From contig JAOANR010000001.1 in NCBI GenBank assembly GCA_030278955.1, positions 38,389,708 to 38,453,707 on the forward strand: a DNA stretch of 64,000 bases, in the 5' to 3' direction. The notes below the pieces were generated by a model. It saw only the letters and a list, made by a program, of their open reading frames with translations, was not told the DNA's origin and made no database searches. A program made the translations under genes and the position numbers. Source of the DNA: Hygrophila difformis. Taxonomy: Eukaryota; Streptophyta; Magnoliopsida; Lamiales; Acanthaceae. Shown piece by piece: positions 42,450-52,705 of the stretch (position 1 is its first letter; each line of letters starts with the position of its first letter).

Positions 42450-45400
42450 ATGGCACCCAGAGGAAGAGGAAGGACTCAAACCGCTCCCCAAACCACCACT
42501 GAAACTCCTACTGAGACACTACCAAACGTCACTGAACCGATTCAACCTGAAATGGAACAACCCCAAGGTGCGCAGGACGCCCCCGCACCGAACAACGTGG
42601 GCGATCGTCTTAGGACGATAGAGGAAGTGTTGATTGCGCTCGGAAACGCGCAAGTCAACCAGGGTCAAGCTGCGGCGGTACCTCCGCCCCAAGCTCGCCC
42701 TAACTACCTGGCGATGGTGAATCCCTACCAGCCGCCCCACTATGCTGGTGAGGAGGATCCAGCTAAACTGGAGGAATGGATCCGGACTTTCGACAAGCTG
42801 CTGGGAGCGGTCAAATGTCCGGAAGGAGAGAGGGTACATGTCGCTTCATACTACTTGGGAGGCGAAGCTGACGACTGGTGGCAAGCAACGCAAGCCAAAC
42901 TGACCGAAGATGACGAGTCTTATTCGTGGATGGAGATGATGGAACTACTCAGGGATCGATTCTATCCCTTGAGTACCAAAGCTGCCATGTACGAGGAATT
43001 CCTGTCACTGAAGCAAGGAAGCCAAACGGTGCAGGAATACTACACCCGCTTCAAGGAGCTGGTGAGGTTCGCACCAAGGCTAGTACCTACTGATGCGGAA
43101 AAGGCACAGAAGTTCGAGATGGGACTGAACCTGTCTGTGCGCGAAGTGATCGCGGGAGTACACTACCCCGATTTGCAAGCCGTATACGATCGCGCTGTAG
43201 CGGTAGCACGCGTGCAGCAGCTGAAAAGAAGGGTGAGTGGGGAGTCCAGCAGGGGTCCTCAAGACAAGAGAAGCCGAGACTCGAGAAACGATAACAACAC
43301 TGGAAGGAACGAGCAGCGCAGAGGGTCGAATAGGCCCCAACAAAACAACACGGGAAGGAGGTTTAATCAAGAAGATCCGGTACCGCCTTGCCCGCGATGT
43401 GGACGACCACATCTGGCAAGGGGATGCCCGCAACAAGGCGCTTGTTACCGATGCGGTCGAATGGGTCACGTTCGACGGGAATGTCGAACTAGGCTCGAGA
43501 ACATAACGAAGAGGGACGATTTGGTCGCAGGGCAAGAACAGCCTCAAAACCAAAACGGGCGAAATGGCAATAACCAAGGGTACAGACCCCCTCAAAATAG
43601 GCCGCAAAACCAGAACCAGAACCAACGACCTCCGCCCCCACAGAACCAAAACCAGCAACAAAATCAGCAGCCGAATGCGAATCAGCAGGGCAATCAGGGA
43701 CGCCCTATGGGGAGGCTGAACGTGGTGAACCAAGCGGACGTGCCTGCGCAAGGAGAAGTGATGGCAGGTACATTTCACGTTTTGAATACACCCCTTAGAA
43801 TTTTATTTGATTCCGGAGCTAGTTGCTCGATTATTGCATCAAGGATAGTGCCTGAGTTAGATCTACCTAAGTGCGAGAGGATTAGCTTAGGAATTCAATT
43901 GCCTTCTGGAGAAGTAGTGCCTTGCTCTAAACGATATAACGGAATTCATATAGTGATAAAGAACGTAGAATTCTTCGCGAACTTGGTAGAATTTAACTTA
44001 AGAGACTTTGACATCATACTGGGGATGGATTGGCTATCCCAGTATAAAGCGGTGATCGAATGCCAAAAACAAAAGATCACCTTGTCAAAGTAGGGGAAAG
44101 AGAGTTATCTTTTACTCTCAGCCCCCTAAGAAAAGTAACAAAATCGTTAGTGCACTTAAACTAAGTAACTTGATGCGTAAGGGGTATGAACTATATGCGT
44201 GCTATGTGCACAACCTTGAGGCGGAAGAGAACAAGGTTGATAGCATACCAGTGGTAAGAGAATACCCGGACGTGTTCCCTGAAGACGTTCCGGGCATGCC
44301 ACCTGAGAGAGATCTTGAATTCACCATAGATCTCATTCCGGGGACAGAGCCTGTCTCAAAAGCTCCGTACCGGATGGCACCACTGGAAATGAAGGAGTTA
44401 AAGGAACAACTCGAGGAGCTATTGGGAAAGGGTTACATAAGACCGAGTACGTCCCCTTGGGGAGCACCGGTTTTATTTGTCAAGAAGAAAGACGGAGGAC
44501 TACGTCTTTGCATAGATTACCGAGGACTAAACCAAGTGACCATTAAGAACAAATACCCCCTACCGAGAATAGAGGATCTGTTTGATCAACTGAAGGGAGC
44601 TTCAGTATTCTCGAAGATCGATTTGCGATCTGGGTATCATCAATTGAGGATTGACGAGAAGGACATTCCAAAGACGGCGTTTCGAACACGATATGGCCAT
44701 TACGAGTTCACAGTGTTATCCTTCGGGCTAACAAATGCTCCGGCCATGTTCATGAATCTCATGAACAACGTGTTCCGAGAATTGTTAGATCAGTGCGTCG
44801 TAGTGTTCATCGACGACATCCTGATCTACTCGAAGAGCGAGGAGGAGCATGCGAAGCACTTACCTCAAGTGTTGGAGATCCTGCGAAGAAACCAGCTATA
44901 CGGCAAGCTGTCGAAATGTGACTTCTGGCTGAAAGAAGTGGCATTTCTCGGACACATAGTATCCGCTGATGGAGTATCAGTGGATCCGGCAAAAGTTTCT
45001 GCCGTAACTGAATGGGCAACTCCGAAAAGTCCAACGGAAATAAGGAGTTTCCTTGGATTAGCCGGATATTATAGACGATTTGTAAAGGACTTTTCAAGGA
45101 TTGCACGTCCTTTGACTCAGCTACTTAAGAAAGGAGCAAAATACGAGTGGACCGAAGCATGTGAGTCATCGTTTCAAGAGCTGAAGAAACGACTCACAAC
45201 CACACCCGTATTAACACTACCATCAGAGAATGGTGACTTCGAAGTATATAGCGATGCTTCGAAGGAAGGTTTAGGTTGTGTTTTGATGCAAGACTCGAGA
45301 GTCGTAGCCTATGCATCACGCCAACTAAAACCTCACGAGGAAAATTATCCGACACATGACCTGGAGTTGGCAGCGGTCGTTTTCGCTCTAAAGATATGGA

Positions 45401-47172
45401 GACATTATCTTTATGGGCGGAAGTGTCGAATGTTCACCGACCACAAGAGCTTGAAATATATATTCACTCAGAAGGAGTTGAATTTGAGACAGCGAAGGTG
45501 GTTGGAACTCATTAAAGACTACGATTTAGAGATAGCATACCACGAGGGGAAGGCGAATGTGGTAGCCGATGCCCTAAGTCGGAAAACCCAACACGTGACA
45601 AACTCGTTGGTAATTCCGCCGGCATTGTACATGGATTTGGCAAGATTGGAGTTAGAACTTGTGCATCCTGGCACAGTGAGAGAAACGGTCAATGCCATGG
45701 TCGTAGAAACTCCAATATTGGACGAGATTCGACTCGCTCAACCGGGCGATCCGAAACTCGAGAAGATAAAAGAGTATATTGCCGAAGGAAAGGCAATAGG
45801 ATTTGCTGTCCACGAGGATGGAAGCATCCGTTTCAAAGGTAGATGGTGTGTGCCTCTTAAATGTGCCGAGTTGAAGCAAAGGTTGATGGAGGAAGGGCAC
45901 AACACGCCATATTCCGTACATCCAGGAGGTGACAAGCTATACAAAGATCTGAAGAAGATCTATTGGTGGCCGGGAATGAAGAAGGAAGTGGCAAATTTCG
46001 TGGCGAGATGTCTCACCTGCCAAAAGGTTAAGGCAGTGCGACATAAACCCTTAGGATTGATGCAACCACTAGAGATTCCAAGTTGGAAGTGGGATAGCAT
46101 CTCAATGGACTTTGTCTCGGGATTACCCCGATCACCTAAAGGCATGAACAAGATTTGGGTGATTGTGGATAGGCTAACGAAGACAGCCATATTTATCCCA
46201 ATGAAAGACACGTGGACTATGGACCAATTGGCCCGAGCCTACATGGATAATGTGGTACGACGACATGGAGTACCCCACGATATCATTTCCGATAGAGACA
46301 GTAGATTTGTCTCTCATTTTTGGACGGAGTTACAAAAAGCTCTCGGTACTCAAATCAAAATGAGCACCGCATTCCACCCGATGACGGATGGACAAACCGA
46401 GAGAACAATCCAAACACTAGAAGACATGCTGAGAGCATGCGTGTTGGAATTCAAAGGAAATTGGGAATCTCATTTACCCTTGATTGAGTTTTCCTATAAT
46501 AATAGCTACCATGCTAGCATCGGCATGGCACCTTTCGAGGCGTTGTATGGACGAAAGTGCCGAAGCCCTTTGAGCTGGGAAGAAAACGATAAGTCCGTGG
46601 TAGTGGGACCACAACTTATCGAAGACATGGCTCAACAAATCAAAGTGATCCAAGGGAAGATGAAAGCCGCTCAAGACCGTCAAAAGAGTTATGCCGACGT
46701 GAGACGACGAGACCTAGAATTTCAAGTGGGAGATAGGGTCATGCTAAAGATATCACCCATGAAGGGGGTGATGCGCTTTGGCAAACGAGGGAAGTTAAGT
46801 CCGCGATACATAGGACCTTACGAAATTCTAGAACGAGTCGGAACTCTAGCTTACCGATTGGCTTTACCGCCACACTTAGATAGAGTTCATAATGTCTTCC
46901 ATGTCTCACAACTAAAGAAGTATGTGCCGGACCCGACACATGTACTTCAACCGGAGATAATTGAGCTCGATGAAGACTTGACTTACGAAGAAGTCCCAGT
47001 GCGTATTCTCGATACTAAGGAACGAGTAACGAGGAACAAAACCATCAAAATGATCAAGGTTCTTTGGTCAAACCACGAAAGTGAGACGGCAACTTGGGAA
47101 GTAGAATCCGACATGAGGGAACGATACCCGACATTGTTCCAAACCGATACCGACACAGTTATGGGGACATAA
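42450..47172 (+). pseudogene. gag-pol of element E, one frameshift
   Basis: Gag and protease are open from ATG at 42450 (context TACCAGAATGG; an in-frame ATG at 42408 lies upstream) to a stop at 44091-44093. RT, RNase H, integrase and chromodomain are open in another frame to 47172 (ATG-bounded part from 44170). Comparison with C shows two bases missing near 44087. Landmarks: zinc knuckles at about codons 314-345, DSGAS at 44809-equivalent codon 454, IDD of RT at 44812-44817, ADALSR, integrase [11 protein letters not shown] zinc region, [32 protein letters not shown], and a chromodomain ending TVMGT. It is otherwise intact. The shift lies where C has no break, so it is probably a mutation and not programmed. 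Confidence 0.93.
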
Positions 47173-47401
47173 CTGCAATCTTAAGGGGGAGAGGATGTCA
47201 TACCCCCTAATTTTTCGTGCATTTTTGTAAACTTTTGAACTACGTTATGGCTTGATCCCTTTACCGGGTACGTAGGCAGCTTAGAAGTTTTAATTCTAAG
47301 TTCAGTCACAACATAACAAAACAAACACAAGACCTTAGCACGAGACGAGAAAAGCCGAAACACAACTTCGAGGACGAAGTTGATTCTTAAGGAGGGTAGA
47401 C
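47156..47401 (+). promoter_or_regulatory. 3' module of element E: two hairpin-PPT cassettes and conserved block
   Basis: Hairpin CAGTTATG-GGGA-CATAACTG (47156-47175) over the pol stop, PPT1 AAGGGGGA (47183), then TGTCATACCCC. The conserved block follows at about 47230-47310 (TTGAACTACGTTATGGCTTG, CCGGGTACGTAGGCAGCTT, TCTAAGTTCAGTC). Hairpin CAACTTCG-AGGA-CGAAGTTG (47363-47382) and PPT2 AAGGAGGGTAGAC (47389-47401) come next to the 3' LTR. It has the same order as in A. Confidence 0.9.
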
Positions 47402-50003
47402 TGTAATACCCGAGAATTTTCCAACATAAAATAAAACAATAATTAAATAAATAAATAATAAATAAAATAAATACTCTAATAAATAAACAAATCCAGCAAA
47501 TAAAAGAAATAAATAAATATAAGGAAATGAGAAATGAGATTTTTACTTAAAAAGGAATTAAAGGAATTTAATTAAATAAAAGGATGGATAAATGAAACAC
47601 CAAAACCCGACACTAATGAACTCGAGTATTCGAGTCCAAAATATCCAACTAGACTAAGAATAAAATTGGAGAGAAAGTATGAACCCGAATATACCCCGGG
47701 AATCGGAATTCGGGAGCATAGAGGGATAGAAACCCGAAAGAGAGGCGGAAACGCACGACGGATCGCACGACCCGCCCGGACCGAAGTCCAGGCGAAGTCG
47801 GCGCGGTGGCCGCGCGGTAAAGTGGCATTAGCGCGCCACGACCGCGCCACCCCACAGATTCGGTCGTTGCGTGAATCTCTCGCCCGAACGCGGATTTTTC
47901 GACGTTCGGTTGAACACCTCTCGACTCCAGAGTTCTAGGTCGGCCGTGGACGCCCTAGGGACTTAGAATTCTATAAATAAGCCCCTTGGGAGCCCCGAAC
48001 AAGTTTACGAAACCCTAAAACATTCTATACGTTCGAAACCCTAAATCCGAAGTCGTCGGAGGCACGAAACCAAGACGAACGCTGTTGGACGAGTTCTCTA
48101 CAGATCTCCATAGTCGTGGTAAGTCTCGGTCCAATCTTTATTCAATAAACGATTCGAAAACGAATCCTAATCATCTCCTTTTTCTTTCTACACCCCCGTA
48201 TCGAATCTAGATCGTAGAACCCGATGAACGGAGAGGAGAAACGGTGATCTGGAAGCCACGCCTCCGAATTGGACATTCCCGACGTTCATAGATACTGTAA
48301 GTTAACCTTACATGGTTTTGGGAGATTTTAAAACATTCGAAACCTAAAAGATTTGACAAGAATCATAAATCTGTCCACTTTTGTTTTCCTACCGACGCAA
48401 CAGAATTGTTGAATTTTTCCGACCTTTAAAACAAACTCAAACGGAAAAACTTAAAACACGAAAAACGTTCCTAAGACTTAGACCTAGCTACTGTAAAAAT
48501 TTGAGAATTTTTGGAGTTGATTTGATATGTGAAAACCCGTTGAAACCGAACTGTTTGATTTTAGATCTTGAAATCTTGGACAGAACTTAGGAATGATCTT
48601 GATCACGTTTTTGACATAGGATCTAGGCTGTTTTAGATCTTTGGCCGAACATGAAAGTTGTAGATAAATGTCTTAAGATGATCCCTGTCAAATTTCATTA
48701 AATTTGGAGTTGAATTGATATGTTAGAATTTGAAATCTTTGAACTGTGATGTATTAATCTCGGACAGATTTCTTGTTATGCGAAAATTGGCGATTTTGAC
48801 CTACTTAGGTATCTCGTATTGAAAAAGTTAAAACATGAAAGTTGTAGATCTTGATGTTTCCGAGTCAGATATGAAATTTTGGAATTTTTGGAATTAAATC
48901 TGATTTTAGACGAATTTTGGAGTAAACTGTGATTTACCGAAACGAAATTTTGAAATCTTGTTGAAACATGGAATTAACCTTTAGGGTTGAAACGAATTGA
49001 GATATTGTTTCTAAATTAATACATTGGAAGGCAGATTTTAAAAAAACTAAATCCCCTTACAAACTTGATAAATTAAAATTAGGGGTGAGTGCTCTGCAGG
49101 GTGCCCCCTAACGATTCACTTCGTGCCGTAATGGACGATGGTGACCCCGCGCGCTATACTTGAAATGTGATATTGCCAAAACGGCGAAACTTAGAGCCTA
49201 CACTCTCGTGAATATCCGTATGGGTTTCCCGAGGCTCCGGAGTGGTACTGGGTATGGCTGATACGGCTGCGGCCGCCGGGCTACCGGCTAAACTTGTTGA
49301 CATCGCGATCTTTATCGTGAAACTTTGAAATACCAAATCGGGAATGTAATGGGGATTCTAAATTAAATTAAACTAGATTAAATTATATTGTTGTCCAATT
49401 AAATTATTTAAATGCTTTACTTAAAATTATGGCTTTTATGATTTAATCATGTGATACGTGTCATTAAATAGAGCCTGAGATAGATTGTGCTATATGATAT
49501 GGATTATATGAAATCAAATATTATGTTATTATCATGCTTTTGTTAAATTATTAAAGTTATGGCTTTTAAACCCTACGATCATGCATGTGTTAACTTACTC
49601 AGCAATTTTGCTGATCAAAACCGTTTTTATTCCTTTCTTTACAGAATATGTGGAATGAGCATGTGTGAGCACGAATCATGCATGGGATTTTGGGAACTTT
49701 TATTTTGCTTTTAAATTTCGTACCTAGACTATATTATGAACGGGCCTGTTTAACCTGTGTTTTGGCCATGTCGGCCCTATTTAAATTTTCCGCTGCGATA
49801 CTGTACTAAACTAAATATCTCCGCTGCGCTATGCTATTATTATTTTCGATTTATATTGTATGGCTATTTTGAATGCTTTAAATATTTTAAACACTGCAAT
49901 ACCTAGCCTTGCATCTCTTTAGTAAGCTCGGAGAAACCGTGTCTTACTAGGGAGATGTGGCGGTGACATCCCGACCTGGGTTACCAAAAACCGGGGTGTT
50001 ACA
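47402..50003 (+). repeat. Element E 3' LTR (2,602 bp)
   Basis: A near-identical copy of the 5' LTR, offset 8,601 bp, ending CCGGGGTGTTACA and followed by TAAAA. Differences seen include 47683 (A for C), 49217 (C for A) and loss of one G near 49863. Confidence 0.95.
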
Positions 50004-50008
50004 TAAAA

Positions 50009-50360
50009 ACTTTGTTTTGTAGGGAAGTTAATTATGCATGGACATACTACAAAATAGAAATGATAGACATAAATTTATGCAAAAGAATACTTCTAGCAAG
50101 AATTTTACATAACAAAGAAGTTGTGAGGTTATCGACGCTTTGTTATAGCTAAAATCGGAGTAAAAACTAGCTAAAATAGGATCTTAATTAAAACTCAATT
50201 TTGTGGTTAATGAGAGATCACTATTAGCAAGTTTTTCTTTGTTAATAAATTAAATAGCACAGGATACGATAATAGTTAGATGTGGATAATGGAATTGTGA
50301 TCGAAGCAGACATGCTAACAACAATAGAGTGGGGGTTAAATTGTATTAGCAAGTGTTAAC
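50009..50360 (-). repeat. Continuation of the duplicated MLP intron after element E
   Basis: AAGTTAATTATGCATGGACA matches 32186 onward in the intact gene, and GCAGACATGCTAACAACA (about 50306) matches about 32887. So the duplication reached at least 0.7 kb into the intron before diverging. Similarity ends near a poly(A) run at 50364. Confidence 0.75.
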
Positions 50361-50379
50361 CGAAAAAAAAAAAAAAAAT

Positions 50380-50888
50380 TGTATGAGGAAGAACCTCTAT
50401 TTTGATTGTTGAACTTGAAACAAGTTACAAGGATTTGTAGAAAGAAATTACAGGGAAATAAGAAAGCTTGCAAAGGAATGAAAATGTGGAATGGAAAAAC
50501 GACAGAAAGGAAATTACAGAAAAGAAAGTGCAGAAAGCTAAAAAAAAATGTAAGTTCGGCTTCCTCTGAGAAGAGTTGAGGGTGTCCCTATTGAAGACCA
50601 TCCCCAATATTTATAAGCCGGTCTCTCATGCCATGCTGCGTAACCTCCCCCAATGTCATAACTCCTCATGCGGTTTACTACTCGAGGTAACCTCTCACAA
50701 TCATAACTTCTCATGCCTCAATAACCACCGTTTACTACTCTCCAGGGAACCGCCACTCATGATCTGCTATTCTTCTGCTTGATAATTCCTCGGCACCAAT
50801 GTGGATTGGACTGGTACTTAGATAGCATATTGGGTCGATACGCACTGGGCCAAATGTATGGGCTCAGATATCTTTTTTGGTGACAACA
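50380..50888 (-). mobile_element. LTR-like fragment, minus orientation
   Basis: The minus strand starts TGTTGTCACCAAAAAAGATA at 50888, has TTATAAATATTGGGG near 50605-50620 (TATA box), and ends near TGTATGAGG/CCTCATACA at 50380, giving about 0.5 kb with TG..CA ends. The style is like LTRs of non-chromovirus gypsy families. The flanking five bases do not match, so it may be truncated. It contains no gene. Confidence 0.4.
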
Positions 50889-50899
50889 GATGCCCGCTT

Positions 50900-51375
50900 G
50901 CGCTTTCAGTCGATAGAGCTGTTCTGAAATTGCGCATATATTTTGTTAATGCCGCCGTCGGCATTCGAAATTAAGAAACCGAAAATCGGGCATATCACTC
51001 TTGATTTTATTTTGTTTATAATATTTATATATATGTAATTTTTTTTATAATGGCGGCTTACGCATGCCCATACAATGCTTGCCGCCACCTTTAATGCTAG
51101 TTATGACGACTTAATTATTAAAATAATATAGATAAATTATTACATTCCCAAAAAAATACCAAATCGCCTATTCAACAAGCGAGTGAAAAATTTTATTTTT
51201 TATTAAGTGATAGCATGTTCACCAGGCAATTACATTAAAAAAAAGAAAAAAAAAATCATATACAGTAGTACTCGCCTGTTGAACAGGCGAATAGTAAGAA
51301 AAAGAATAAAAAATCAACGAACAGTGCAAATCTCCTGTTCAAGTGGCGATTTTACACTGTTCATAGGATTCCAAG
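50900..51375 (-). repeat. Dispersed repeat, inverted copy of 61620-62130
   Basis: Shares with the right-hand copy, in opposite orientation, GCATTCG/GCCGCC words, ATTTTAATAATTAAG, a CCCAAAA..ATACCAAATCGCC block, and the exact palindrome CGCCTGTT-G-AACAGGCG (51273-51289). Ends are marked by GAACAGTGCAAA/TTTACACTGTTC words. Homopolymer A and T runs are common in it. Not coding. Confidence 0.65.
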
Positions 51376-51724
51376 GAATTCACACAACCCTATTATCCAT
51401 GTTCAGATGTCAGAACATATACAGAACTGCAGCACTTCAAAGAAGATAAAAAGGAAAGGTGAAGAAAAAAAAAGTGGCGTACTGCATGCACTTTTTAATG
51501 GATATAAATTAAACCCATCACTTATAAACTACTCCCTCCGTCTCATTTATATTATCATGTTACTATTGCGCACGAGAATTAAGGTAAAGTTGATTTGTGA
51601 GTATATGATGGGGTCCACATAGTTGTTAAAGGAGAAAATTATTTCTATTTATTAAAAGAAGACATTTATGATGAGACATCCTGTAACACCCCCCATCTTC
51701 GTCGCAGTGGAAAGACAGGGTGTT

Positions 51725-51764
51725 TGTAACACCCCGGATTTGGTCACCCAGGCCGGGATGCTAC
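51725..51764 (-). repeat. Inverted copy of the LTR 3' terminus at the left end of F
   Basis: The 40 bp from TGTAACACCCCGG to GGGATGCTAC are the reverse complement of the last 40 bp of F's 3' LTR (60092-60131) with about two mismatches. The copy touches the GTGTT duplicate on its left and is four bases from the PBS on its right. A normal element would have the full LTR here in direct orientation. Confidence 0.88.
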
Positions 51765-51768
51765 AAAG

Positions 51769-51780
51769 TGGTATCAGAGC
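51769..51780 (+). other. Primer-binding site of element F (tRNA-iMet)
   Basis: TGGTATCAGAGC in normal orientation after ACAAAG. Its intact position next to the inverted LTR terminus limits where the rearrangement happened. Confidence 0.88.
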
Positions 51781-52000
51781 CCGAAATTTTTTTTAAAGCT
51801 ATTATTTTTTAGCCTAATATAGAGGCCCAAAATAATTAAATACTATTTCCATGGAAAAGAAATTTTATTTTAAAACCATGGAAAAATATATCAAAAATTC
51901 GATAAGTCTCAAATAGTTACTATTATTTTTGGGGGTGCATATGCATTAATATGTGTGCTTGAAATGTGCAAAATATTGATCTGTTAAAATTTGTTGTTAG

Positions 52001-52465
52001 ATGGCCAACCCAAAGCTTTTTTAAATGATGACCGATATGCTATGCTCGATGACTAGCATTATGCATGAATTGAGACATAGCCGTGAGGAGGTTAGTGCAT
52101 ATAAGCATCGTGTTAAGGGTGTTGAGGGAGAGTTGGAGAAATTGAAGAATGTTCGGCAGCAGGATTTGCGCATCGCTGCTCTTGAAACTCTGTTTCATGA
52201 GAAGCAACACAATAACCATATGCTTAGAGGACGTGTGTTCACCTTGGAGCACGAGATTGTTGACTTACAGAACCGACTCAATGTGTCGGAACCTGAAGAG
52301 GAAGAGGAAGAGAAGGAGGACCCAGACATGTATATCGATATTGATGGCGTGGAGGAGGAGGAACCAGAGGCGGAAGTAGTGGACCCACCGATACCTCTTG
52401 ACTCCGACGAGCAGTATGAGCATGATAGGCCACTCCTCGGCTACTCTCCTGATTACTTGCTCTAG
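52001..52465 (+). pseudogene. Pre-gag ORF relic of element F
   Basis: ATG after TTGTTAG at the position conserved in A, C and E. The frame meets TAA at codon 8 (52022-52024), then runs open from 52025 to 52465 (146 residues). The open part is strongly coiled-coil-like (HRVKGVEGELEKLKNVRQQD, then acidic EEEEEKED). Whether translation restarts at 52025 is unknown. Confidence 0.6.
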
Positions 52466-52705
52466 ATTGATCGTATTATATCATTGGATTACTTATTGTT
52501 TTTCGTATTTCATATTATTTTATTGCTTTCCGTTGTAGCTTGCCTTATGATTATCCTAAATGATCTAGTGGAATGAAGTATTTTCCTTTTCTCTAGTGCG
52601 TCATCTCTTTTAGAATTCTGCATATTCGGGGAGTTAGCACTTTCTGACTTGACTACTAACCTACCTTAGGTTCCGATTCTCACCTTTGCGTGCTTATCTA
52701 ACAGA

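Larger units (their letters stand above)
38801..50003 (+). mobile_element. Element E: young, nearly complete chromovirus (11.2 kb)
   Basis: 5' LTR 38801-41403, PBS 41407-41418, pre-gag ORF 41852-42187, gag-pol 42450-47172, 3' module 47156-47401, 3' LTR 47402-50003, TSD TAAAA at 38796-38800 and 50004-50008. LTRs are 2,603 and 2,602 bp with about a dozen differences by eye (near 0.5%), so this is the youngest chromovirus in the window. It lies in the intron of the MLP pseudogene. Coding is broken once, by a 2-base loss between protease and RT. Confidence 0.96.

Noticed and set aside
44087..44170. Programmed frameshift between protease and RT in E
   Set aside because: C and the corresponding part of F are in one frame here, and the change is a 2-base loss relative to C, so a mutation is the simpler reading.
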